Below, piece after piece: positions 1 through 10,354 of a stretch of DNA of 64,000 nt. The DNA is taken from contig JAQOTA010000053.1 of NCBI GenBank assembly GCA_029532415.1, positions 4,030,001-4,094,000 on the forward strand, read 5' to 3'. Under the pieces are notes generated by a model. That model ran no database searches and had not been told where the DNA came from. It worked only from the letters and a program-made list of their open reading frames with translations. This stretch comes from Marasmius tenuissimus. Lineage: Eukaryota; Basidiomycota; Agaricomycetes; Agaricales; Marasmiaceae. Each line of letters opens with the position of its first letter. The stretch's first letter is position 1. The position numbers and the translations under genes were made by a program.

Positions 1-776
1 TTTGTAAAGCCCAAATCTCCTGTCTTCCATCTCCGCGTACGCCTTTTGACCCTGTGTCGTCCAGGGTCTTTCGGCTGTGATGCACTCCTTGAACTCGTGC
101 GAATCGACTACTTCCGCACCCTCCCTATTCCACTCGTGCAAGGCCACAAACTTGGTAGGCGGCCGCTTCGATAATGGGGAAGCCTTGTCTGCCATGCCGG
201 CCAACTCGCTGTGAGCTTCCAGTTTGAAGACGCGGGAACGAATCCAGCCAGGCACCTTCGATAGAAGCTCGATGCGAGTGGCAGAATACCAATTGAGGAA
301 TTCCGCTTCGTGGTCTGCTTCTACATCTTCTGTCGCGATGACGTTCATGTGAACAACATACAGAAACTTCCCAGCTGGAGGTGGCGAGGTGAGTTTAGGA
401 GAGGTATTCAGAAGTGTGAGAATCTGTCGATTGAGAAGCGATAGCCTAGAGATTATGTTCCTCTCGTTCTGTGACGCTTTCGTTCGAAGGGCCTGGTATT
501 CGTTGGATTGGAGAACATGGCTATCGGCAATGTCGTACAATGCCAGCCATTTGGGAGACTTGTGATCGATAGCAAGGTATCGAACGGCAGTAAAGATTCC
601 TGGTACCTTCACGCGAGCAGGAGCGTGCTCATTATCGTACCAGTCTGGAGGGCAAGTGTCATAAGTAGGACGTCATGAAGACTCATCGTCGGTAACCCAC
701 CGTTAAAATCGTTCTCATTGACCCCAGCACCGCATTCTCCGTATACAAATAGCAAGCCTTTCGAATCGTTAGACAT
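1..776 (-). CDS. EthD-like dimeric alpha/beta-barrel protein (3' end cut by window edge)
   Basis: The gene reads leftward from an ATG at 776-774 (MSNDSKGLLFVYGE...) and is still open at base 1, so its C-terminus lies outside the window. One 56-bp intron (645-700) joins the exons so that the protein reads FNDWYDNEHAPAR, the usual EthD-family signature following the first beta strand. A second half-domain begins near residue 110 (KFLYVVHMNV, then EFLNWYSATRIELL), giving two ferredoxin-like repeats as in many fungal members. The family includes EthD of the bacterial ether-degradation cluster and fungal proteins of unclear catalytic role. No signal peptide or membrane segment is visible. It shares a 277-bp divergent promoter with the P450 at 1054, which suggests coordinated expression; that is inference. 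Confidence 0.75.
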
Positions 777-1053
777 GGTTCACTGTTGTGGATTCAGAGA
801 AAGAGGTAAGAAAAAGGAATTTCAGTCTCTTGGTGCGGCTGAACATGACGTCAAAGGACAAGCCAAGTTTAAACCCTAACCTGAAGCGAGTCCCCATGTT
901 CCGGCCCGACGGATATCAAATTCGTTCCGACGGAGAACGTGTAGACAATTCGGACAATGACATTCATCTCCAATTAATCTCAATAACATGCGCAGGTAGA
1001 ACTGCTCAAAATCACAAGCTCTTTGAGCATTTCGCCTTTGAGTCCAAACCACC
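777..1053. promoter_or_regulatory. Divergent intergenic region between EthD-like gene and P450
   Basis: This 277-bp gap separates two start codons pointing away from each other, so it must hold both promoters. I see no clear TATA box or repeated operator. Confidence 0.4.
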
Positions 1054-3514
1054 ATGTCGCCCACCATGACAGATCCCGGATGGTTCCAATTTTCTTCATC
1101 CAACGCTCTTTTTCTTGGTATCGGTACGCAGAAACAGATAGTCCTGGTCTTGAGAGAACACTAACCACAGGATCGGACTTGTTTTTTCAGGTATTTTTAG
1201 CGGATTCGCGGTATACCAGATGTATCTGTGGCCGTTTGTCTTCTCTCCTCTTCGCCAGGTTCCCGGGCCTCCTCTTGGGCACCCGATCTTTGGGCAATCA
1301 CCGGTAATCCTCAACACCGAATCAGGCATAGTTCCCAGAGAATGGGCGAAAAAGTACGGCCCTGTAGTCCGCGTGATAAGTGCCTTCGGCATGGAGAGGG
1401 TCTACTGGTTACGGCCTGAACCCCTACACAAGTTGCTGGTCAAGGATTGGCTCGATTACCCTCGAGTACGCTCTGGCTATCACTTACTTACGCTCTAGGT
1501 GCTCAGTGATCTATAGCCGGGATTCCTGCGCAAAATCCTTGGACTGGTTACCGGTTATGGACTACTCACGGTGACGGGAGAGGAGCATAAGCAAATGAGG
1601 AAAGCTATGAACCCCGCGTTTTCCATCCCCAACCTTACCGCTCGTGAGCTCCTCAGTTTCTCTAGTTGTATTGAGTTAACTTAATTTCACAGAGACTGAC
1701 ATGTACTATGATCCCATTCATGGGTAAAAGAAACCCCTCCGTTCTGTGCGGAGGCTCTTCTGACTTGACACCCCTAGGCTGTTGGAAGTGATCGGCGCAA
1801 AAGTCGATGAACAGGCATCGAAGGACGGAGCGGTCATTCCTGTCTACGAATGGAGTAAGTATCCCGTTTAACCTTTAATGTAGATTTGCTCACCCGTCTG
1901 CCTAGTGAGTAAGGTAACTCTCGATATTATCTGCGAGACCGCCTTCGGATATCGCACGGACTCCATCCACAACCCACACAACGAGCTGGCCGAAGCATAC
2001 GAGTCGCTTGTCAACCTTCAGTCAGGTCCGTTTACGTTTGGGTCTAGCCTCCTGTGGCTTCAGCTAAAGGTCGAACAGGCCCGAATATCGCGAAAATGAT
2101 CATTGCGATGTCTATCCCAGGGGTCTCGGCGCTACTGCTGTCAGACTTTGGGTACAAGTATCGCAGCATCTTCCGGGCGACCAAGTTAACCTGTGGGTGT
2201 AGGACGTTAGGAGCATTGATGCGATTTTCGGCCTAACACAAAGTTTCCACACAGCACACATTGCCACGCTTGTGGGAGCAATGTATACTATCAAACGCAT
2301 CTCGCGAAACATGTTGTCGGACAAGATACGTGAGTCGCTCGAGTCTGGTATCGCCGAGGGAGACTCCGAACTACACGGCAAGAAGGATATTATGAGTATC
2401 TTAGTACGGGCACGAATCAGTGAAACGGAAGGACAGTACAAGATGAGCGATGAGGCGATGATGAACCAGGTGTTGACCTTCCTCGGCGCTGGTCATGAAA
2501 CCACAGGTACATACCCACATATCACTTCTCCTTGTATCGGGATTGACGCGCACCGTGATGCCAGCCTCGGGATTAGCTTGGGTGCGTACCAGTGACTGCT
2601 GTAGTTGGATGCTGAATGGCGACTCATCGGAGCATTGCCGCCCCACAGACGCTTTGGTTGCTGGCTAACGATCCGACCAGTCAAGACAAACTGCGAGCCG
2701 AAGTTGGCCCAGTGCTCGAACAGGATATTCGGCCAGACTACAAGACGCTCAAGGACTTGAAGTGGTTGGACTGCGTTATGTAGGAGCTCCTCTCTCTGTG
2801 GAACGGCGCCGGTTTGACCATTTTTACTAGCATGGAAAGTCTCCGAGTCATGCCTCCAGTCCCAGTTACAGTTCGCAAAGCTGCAAAGACAGATTATGTT
2901 GAAGGCGTTTTGGTTCCAAAAGGCACTCTGATATGGATCCCCGTGCGTAACATCAACTCTCCACCTCCCTGTCAGTCCCACAAACTATTATGACAACGCA
3001 TCAGATCCGTGTCGTCAACACCTGGAAAGGAATCTGGGGTGAAGACGCTGAAGAGTAAGCCGTCCGATATTGTTCCAGTATGCTTGTCCTATACTTACCC
3101 TGTGGTCTAGATTCCGGCCAGAACGGTGGCTCAACCTCCCCAATGATTACCATCCAAGCTTCTCCCTCCTTTCATTCATCGCCGGTCCCCATGCCTGCAT
3201 CGGCAAGACTATGGCAATCATCGAGATGAAGGCTGTTCTTGCGTAAGTTCATCCTTTCATTATTCGTGACGATCGAATTACCCGCCCGGCGTCCTAATAA
3301 ACCATTCCTTCCCCTTCTCGGATCAGTGCTCTTATCGCAGAGTTCCGTTTTGAGCCTGCCTACGAGGGACAGAAGACACGTCCAGCAGCGGCGATAACAA
3401 TGAGTATGAACAGCCTATACATATGTTTCTCCGAAGTTCCTGATCGTTGATCGAATGTTTGCAGAACCGACAGATGGTATGCCGCTGAGGATGAAGAGGG
3501 TGGTGAAGATCTGA
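1054..3514 (+). CDS. Cytochrome P450 monooxygenase
   Basis: A multi-exon gene for about 550 residues. The N-terminus (MSPTMTDPGW...) has one hydrophobic membrane anchor (residues ~18-38) followed by the proline-rich hinge VPGPPLGHPIFG. The I-helix motif GAGHETTAS appears after splicing a 17-nt micro-exon at about 2564-2580. The K-helix ExxR is MESLR, then FRPERW, and the heme loop is FIAGPHACIG with the cysteine ligand; the position usually held by Arg is His. An in-frame TAG at 2781 is not a lesion: it falls in an intron (2780-2830), and splicing restores DCVIMESLR. Exons 1-5 are 1054-1123, 1191-1465, 1517-1643, 1693-1723 and 1778-1854. The reaction is presumably NADPH-P450-reductase-dependent oxidation in the ER. 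The substrate and CYP family are not determinable here. Confidence 0.9.
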
Positions 3515-4222
3515 AGTCTCTCCGCCTGCCTCATTTCGTTGTCCCGTTTCATTATCAATGCCTTGTAAACGATCCCTGGTTTGGTGTATAATATATACAG
3601 TGAGATTTCAATAACTACTAACACTGTCCGACGACACAACATGAGTCCAGAAGATGCAGTCGATTCCTAAATAGTATGCTACACGGGGATACATATATAA
3701 TACCGACCCAAGATAATTGAGCTCGAGTAAGAAATTGGACAGGCGAAACAGTTAAAGAGAGTATCGTAGATTCGGAACAAGAGAGGAAGCGAACGAACGA
3801 AATGAAAGTCATGACTCAAACCAAACGACTCCAGGAAGAGAGAACCAAGTCCCAAGAGGGAAGAAAAGACCATGTAAAAGGATTGTAATATAACCCATTC
3901 GGGAGTTGATTATGGATATCAAGAATGAGGAAGAGAAAGAATATTCAAGAGTAGTGACCACACCTCCGCAAGGTACGTCCTGGCAGTGCTGCCGGGACAA
4001 AGGGTCACTTTTGCTCATCGATCGCGCGCAAACGAACCGACAGCTGGCATATCGTGCCAATGTGTCAAAGGAAAGCGACAACTCCGTCACTATCCCATGT
4101 GCGTTGCTGGTTCTCAGCACAAGAACGAAGCCACATCCACTCCTCCTCGGCGTGCTATACCCTAGAGCCAATCAGAATGCGTCCTAAAGTCGAGCTTTTG
4201 CGCTCGAGTTCGCGTCCTGCTC
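3515..4222. other. Convergent intergenic region, no gene seen
   Basis: About 700 bp between the stop codons of the P450 and the phosphodiesterase. It should hold both 3' UTRs. Open frames here overlap each other, lack recognisable protein features and are treated as chance. Confidence 0.5.
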
Positions 4223-6844
4223 CTACTGTACGCCTGGCCTCGCGACGGGTGGAGGGTGGGAAACGAGAAGTGCTACCGCGGTTGTATCGGGAGCGACGAC
4301 GATACTGCTATCATTCCCATTGCCCAAGATGGGTGGGCTGCTCATGGGTGGTGGCGACAAAGAGAACGGAAGCGTGAGCGGCTTGCTCATGGCAAACAAA
4401 CCACTCTTCCTCGGACTATCAGCATCCTCTCTGGGTGCGAGTATACTGGGTCCCCAAGAGTTTCTGTTCGCCATAGACCTCTTCTTACGCAATCCAGCCC
4501 CTGCACTATCCGCTGCGGCTCGGATGGCGGCGTGAGCAGCATAAACTGCGCTGGAGGTGTTGGTGCTACACGTGCTGTCGTGACTTCGGTGACCGGTCTT
4601 GGGATGATGGTAACTATTGTGTGTGCCGTTGAGGATCGACCTGTTGGCCGGATGAGTCGAGATTCCTGTCACATAGGAACTTCGACTACTACTCGTCCGA
4701 CTGCGGTTACCGCTCCGGGCTGAGGACGTAGGATGAGGTGAATCCATACAGGAGCCGTACTCAGAAGAACCATCTGTGACTGGGGAGCAGGGTGCCGAGT
4801 CTGATTCAGACGAAGATGGCGGAGGCGTTGGTAATTTCGGTCGATCACCCTTCCCTCCATTGGCGCCTGTTACCCAGTTAAATGTACTTCCTGTAAAGGT
4901 ATCTGAGACTGCAGTCGCGGCTGAGCTGAGTGGCGGAGTACCAGAGTAGAGTTGTTCCTCCCCATAGTCGGAACTGCAGTTGGTCTCGCCTGCGGAAGTT
5001 TCGCTTTGTCCGTTGGTAAGCTGATCAAGGGACACCCGGGAATCAACATGGAGAAGGTTTCGATATGGGTGAGAGGGCGGCAATGTAAGAGGAAACGCAG
5101 TGGAATAGTCGTCTCTGAATGCCGGAGATGTAGTGCTGCGTGATGTATCGTTCCCGTTATTCGTCGAGTGTTCTCTACTCTCCAATTCGGTGCGACGGGA
5201 CTCCCAAACGCCGAGGTTTGATTTACACTGCTGCAAAAGCTGCTGAAGTTCTATATTTCAGGTGAGCGATAGCGGCTGTAGTAAAAGTCACCGATACCCA
5301 CCAGGTACTGCCTCCGTAACTAGCTCCAAGAGCGGTTTGGCGAAAGTGTTGATAAAGAACAGTTGTCCTTTGGCTTCCATCAGAGGATCATCAGAAGCCT
5401 GAACAGTTGTCGGCAGATGCATGCACTTCTCGAGCATCGCCTGTGATGACCACTCGCCCATCAGCGCCGCCGCCCAGTGCTTTGCAACGTGATAAGGTCG
5501 ATACTGAAAAGATGGACTTGAGTAACAGGCGCCCAGGAGGCACAGATATACTCACAGGGTTGCTGATATCTGCACATTTTATGATGGCCTGGCATGTCAG
5601 AACTTGTCGTCGACACAAGTCCACAGCGGAGTTTCCAGATAGTAGCGAGCGAAAGTTGTCCATGAACTTTGCGTGCACGCTCATGTCCGTTGCAAGTACC
5701 GTTTCGGAAAGTAACTTCCGTACATGCTGGCCGGACTGGTCAGTAGGGTCGTCAAGCAGTGGGCCAAGTCCGTGATGTCGCATGACTCTCAGGAGCAGGG
5801 ATATGTGCATCTGCTCCAGGGGTGACTTATTGTCGAAGACGACAGAAAGTGGAGCTTGGGCGTTTTTCTGGAGAGCAGAGTTTCAGCATAGGCCTTCTTA
5901 GCGTCACCAAATTACCCTGAACGAACCATAAAGACATTTGTGAATCCAGGATGTGCAACATCATGTCCAATGGCTGCAATATATATCACGAATAAGTCTT
6001 GAGGTCGCAGGGTGGTCATGAGCGGTCCGCTATCGAAGGGATGAGATGTCGACCACTTCGCTTCTTCGCTATCCAGAAGGATGGTGACAGAAGGGACCAT
6101 GCCAGCGAGACGAAGGAAGGTATATGAAGCTTGGAGAACGTCGAGGGCATGTTCGAAATTGTGATAAGGATTTTCCCAGCGGTAGATACGGCGGAGGTGG
6201 TGGATCAGTGGGTATATTTGGTCTGTAAAGCGATATGATGAGCAAGAAGGACAGATACGGTCAGTGCCATGCCCAGCAAGACGTTCCTCGACACAGAACG
6301 TATTGGTGGACAGTAACACGGCACTTGCAAAATAACCAACGCACCAAGTTCGACTCTGACCAGCGACTGCAATCCCTCTATCCGAAACAGTGCCTCAAAA
6401 AGAATCATCGTGCAAGCTAGAACCTCCTCATCCGGTAGCTTATGTGGCTCGAAATTCCAGCTGTCCAGAGACTGGATAAGACGAGCTCTGGTTTCTAGCG
6501 GGAGATCCGTGGGGGCACTGCAGAACACGTTCATCTCAAAGAATTCTGATACACAGAGAAGACATAATCGCACAATTCTGTGTCATGCTCGTTAACGGCG
6601 TTCCGAGTCTCCTGAAACATGTCACTGAGAAGTTCAGCGAACTGGGTCCTAGACGAAGAGCGACACAGAAACGATTGTGATTAGCTGTTGAGTGAAACGT
6701 AATGGAATAAAAAACTCACTCGAGTTTACAAGAATGTCCTAGCCATCCCTGTCCATATCCACTCCCTGCTGTTGCGAGATGAAGACCACCCAAATCGGCA
6801 CTGCGTCGTCGTTTTGTGAAGTCCGCTGAGTTGTGGGAGGGCAT
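4223..6844 (-). CDS. 3',5'-cyclic-nucleotide phosphodiesterase (class I, HD-type)
   Basis: Hydrolyses cAMP and/or cGMP to the 5' monophosphate. Read leftward from ATG 6844-6842 (MPSHNSADFTKRRR). The catalytic domain begins after EPHKLPDEEVL and carries the signature YHNFEHA (metal-binding His), then GHDVAHPGFTN (His-Asp pair), TDMSVHAKF, and KCADISNP with the second metal-binding Asp. It continues through HWAAALMGEWSSQ to FFINTFAKPLLE after an intron at about 5490-5555. All metal-ligand positions I can identify are present. A 340-residue Ser/Pro-rich, probably disordered tail follows, ending at the TAG at 4225-4223. The total is roughly 740 residues. One predicted intron near 6520-6552 is only about 35 bp, so that junction is uncertain. 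In fungi this family corresponds to the high-affinity Pde2-type enzyme that damps cAMP-PKA signalling. Confidence 0.9.
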
Positions 6845-7335
6845 GATAGGACGATGGAAGTGGATGTTGGAGATACAGAGAAGGAGGGGGAAAATACAGG
6901 GAAGAGTGGACCTGGCCCACGCAGAAATAGAAGAAGGGCAGCTCAAGGAAATCTAATGGCCTAAAGTCTGGTTACCCTGGACCGTTACGGTTGTGCCCTC
7001 GGTCGCGTGAGCTTGACACGTGGTGCCCACGCGAGCCGCTGACAATCGAATTATGGCACTCAAGACTCCATTCTCACGGGCGCTGTACAAACGTCGAGCA
7101 GGAGGCAGTCGAAATGTCGCACATAGCGTTGTACACACACACATAGGATGCGTAAAGACGAACAAGTAGCCGCTAAGTAGCCGTGAACAAACATATGATT
7201 TGTTACTTCCAGGGTTGCAACGGGCAACGCTGCTCGCCGCCCCGATGGTACGGAAAAGTAACCGTAAAAGAATGGTTGCAGTCTACATAGGTGTGTGAAA
7301 CTGGGATCTCAGAAAGGAGAAGGTGCTGCGTACGC
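6845..7335. other. Intergenic region, no gene seen
   Basis: About 490 bp holding the phosphodiesterase promoter and the 3' end of the epoxide hydrolase transcript. No further gene or RNA is recognised. Confidence 0.4.
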
Positions 7336-8970
7336 TCAACTTGACACATAGCCGTCTTTTCCTGGAATAACCCCATACGCAACCCCTTCCTTACCAAACA
7401 TCTTCCTCAGGTCATCTGCAAGGTCCTGTGGCCGCTCGTGTGCGGCAAAATGTCCCCCGCTCGTATGCTCGCCCACAAAAGTGAGATTTCCTACATTCAC
7501 GATCCACCTAAGTAATCCAGATGACAAATTTCAGTGAATGGATAAGATTATAGTTCAACTGTTCTCACGATTTGGGCGCCCGGCGAAGTTCCTTCGGGAA
7601 ATGGGATACACCCATGGGAATAGTCGGTTTTTCAGAAGCGGGGCGGATGCGGTCACCAGCCTTGGTAGCCTCGTAGTATAATCTCAACGATGCTGCGGGT
7701 CCTGCTCTTGAGAAATAGTACAGCGATACCCAGGTCAGGACTGGACGACACAGGTTAGCGTTGTTTCAAGAATAGTATCATATCGAAGAGCTGTACACAC
7801 CTTCGTCGTCACTCCAGGGATAACTATCGGTCCAATTGTGAAGCTTCTCGTAGATCCAAGCGAGAAGCCCGGCGGGAGAATCGGCCAAAGCGTACCCCAG
7901 GGTCTGTGGCTGCGTAGATTGCTCGAGATTGTACCCCATACCCTCGCTGAGGAACCACTTTGCCCGGTCCATTCCGGCCTTTTCGGCAGCAGTATATGGA
8001 GTGAGCAAGTGTTTGAGATAAAGGAGTGGTTGTGAGACCGTTGGCGCGAAGGCTCCAGCACTAAAGCCACCTTCAGTCAATCACCCACGTCAAAGGGCAC
8101 GATGGAATAGACCTTGGATAATTGGTGTGCCAAGCTTTGACATGTTTGTGGCCGTGCATCTGTGCTAGACGGCGAGTTATCTGGTATTTTCTATTGAGTA
8201 AAACAGGCGCGATGAACGCGTCGGACTACTCACATAGAATCCCCAGTCACCGCCCTGAGTCACTGAATCCATCACACACAGATTCAATTCCCCAGGCTTC
8301 AGCTGAGAGAACGTATCGCCCACCATATTCCGAGTATCCCAAGGCCAGCATCAGCTTGTGGCCAACCTACGTTATACAGGTTCGGGTTAGATCAACGAGT
8401 GTCAGGAATCACAGAAGCGGCTCACCTCCGCATGCCTAGACGCGCTGAACCCAGGTTTCTTCGGTGCTTCACTGAAACCATACCCTGGCAAGCTCATAGC
8501 GACGACGTGAAAACTTGGGTGATCCTTCGAGTCGGATTGGGTGAGTAAAGGGGCCAATTTCTGCACTTCGATAAAGCTTCCAGGCCCTACCAAGCGAGAA
8601 GTTATTAGAGATTTCACGCAACTGATACAAGGATACACTCACATCCATGCACGAACAAGAGAGGTATCGCGTTAGCGATGGAACTCTTGTGATGAACATA
8701 GTGAACATTGAGAGTTCCATGAACATCATCAACCTCAATATCCCGCGTAAACTGTTGCAGAGTGTCGTTGAGTTTCTTCTCTTCCGCCCTCCAATCATAT
8801 CCGTCCTTCCACCGAGCAACGAGACGACGCAGATCCGCCAACGGTACCCCATACTTCCAGTCGACCCCCTCGAGCTCGTCTGGGTATGTAACTAACTCTA
8901 GCTTCTTTTGAACCTCGTCTAGTTTGGAGTCAGGGACGTTGATCTTGAAGGGCGTTTCAATTGAGGCCAT
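7336..8970 (-). CDS. Epoxide hydrolase (microsomal-type alpha/beta hydrolase with EHN domain)
   Basis: Read leftward from ATG 8970 ([20 protein letters not shown]). Residues 1-110 form the EHN N-terminal domain typical of microsomal and juvenile-hormone epoxide hydrolases. Splicing then gives the oxyanion motif [18 protein letters not shown], and the nucleophile elbow QGGDWGF (Asp nucleophile). Downstream come a cap-domain region with FLSEGMGYN, and the catalytic His in [11 protein letters not shown] near the C-terminus. The stop is TGA at 7338-7336. Introns are short and GT-AG. There is no obvious cleavable signal and no strong N-terminal membrane helix, so the enzyme may be soluble or peripheral. 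It opens epoxides to diols, a natural partner for P450-made epoxides; the P450 lies 4 kb away with one unrelated gene between. Confidence 0.88.
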
Positions 8971-9798
8971 GAGGTCGATCGAAGAGGGGAAAGAAGGACC
9001 AACTTGGATTTATGCATGGGTAATTGCAGTCCTGTTTGTTTCACTCAGCGTCAACACTCACCGGGTACAATAGTACCGGTTTCAATTCGGCTGTCTCTTT
9101 CAGCAGGGAGGATATTTTTCGTGTTATTGAGCTGAGAGCGTCGATGACACTTGACGCTTTACCGTAGTGCCGATGGTGTAGGACTGAAGTGGGTAATCAC
9201 CTAAGTCAGGGTAGCCAGACTTGTTCTTGGAGGCAGATCGTGGGAGAAATGATTTGATCTGTTCTTGTCCTTCCGCCTCACACTCAATCCAGGACATTCA
9301 TTTATGGCCTAGCACTAGCGCGCCATGGATTCCGAGGCCGAGTCGCCCATAATACTCTCGGTTGCGTACTGGGTAACTAACTGAAACTGCGATACGACCT
9401 CTGCAGGTCGGCTTCGACTCTCACGCAGACAACGATCAAAACTTTCATCTGCCTATTTTGAACGCGAACCCTCCGAAACATCAGACCCAGTGAAAACGAA
9501 CATAAATTCAGGGACTTTCAGGGCCATTGTCTGATATTGCCGGGTATTAGAATGTGACGTGACGCTATTTTGAATATTCCCAGCTATTTTCCCATATTCT
9601 GGGACACAATTGTCCCCCGACAACGGCATCTTTGAGTATTCCTAGCTATCCTCTCGTATTCCAGGACAGAATTGTTTCAAGCAACGGCATCCTTTGCATG
9701 AACAATACAAACAAGGCTCAAGGTGACCCTGGGTGGGTCTGAGGTGAGCTCGCCATTGTATTGAGCCCAAGGTACATTCACAAGATATTGTCTGATAT
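8971..9798. other. Intergenic region left of the KDZ element
   Basis: About 830 bp with the epoxide hydrolase promoter, the diverged tandem repeat at 9568-9691, and no gene I can support. Confidence 0.4.
9568..9691. repeat. Diverged two-copy tandem repeat, unit about 61-63 bp
   Basis: Copy 1 (9568-9630) and copy 2 (9631-9691) both start TTTGARTATTCC and both end CAACGGCATC. The middle is diverged but alignable (AGCTAT, then AATTGT). This lies 108 bp outside the KDZ insertion and may be remnant repetitive DNA. Confidence 0.6.
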
Positions 9799-9806
9799 CC
9801 TCCAGA
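9799..9806. repeat. Target-site duplication, left copy (CCTCCAGA)
   Basis: Eight bases, identical to 21181-21188, directly abutting the left terminal inverted repeat. An 8-bp duplication fits KDZ/Zisupton-type and hAT-type transposition. Confidence 0.9.
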
Positions 9807-10056
9807 CACCTTTGGTTCCCAAGTATACCCACTAATTGATGGGGCGATGTGATCGCCACTGCCCCATCAGTTTGTGGGCCCTTCCTCTATTTTCCCGGCG
9901 TCCGAGTAATTCCCTCGATATCCCTCGAATAATTCCCTTAACTTCTGCAAGTTCCCCCCAGCTCAAGCCCAGTCTAAGCGCCTAAGGACTTCTAGCGCCT
10001 ACCTCCCGTTTGGGAAGGCGCCTCGGGGCTCGTCCCGTCTTCCCGACTTCTCCGAT
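9807..10056 (+). repeat. Left terminal inverted repeat of KDZ element (250 bp)
   Basis: Matches the reverse complement of 20931-21180 with six differences by eye, all transitions. It contains an internal palindromic block at 9837-9869: outer arms TGATGGGGC/GCCCCATCA and inner arms GGCGAT/ATCGCC around GTG. Such a block could be a transposase-binding or hairpin site. Confidence 0.92.
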
Positions 10057-10354
10057 GTCAACACACGCCAACAATGTTTTGTCAGCGTTGGCGGTTGGGC
10101 TCGTCGTCGCTGTCAACCGCGTTGTTGTTGTGATTTCCCCCCCTTTCGTTACTTACTGCCAGCTCTCTCTCCCTACATTACAATAAAGCCAAATCTAGCA
10201 TTACCGTCTCTCCTAAAGTTTACTCGACATCATGTACTGGGAAATTCGCGACTACGGCGGTTCACGTTGCAAGACAGACACAACACTTTTTCATCCAACA
10301 CAGCTATATCGATTCAACGTACGTTCCATGTCTACAATAACGTACAGAATATAC

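Noticed and set aside
2771..2830. In-frame TAG in the P450 at 2781, suggesting a pseudogene
   Set aside because: It lies inside a GT-AG intron (2780-2830); splicing restores the expected VIMESLRVMPP sequence.
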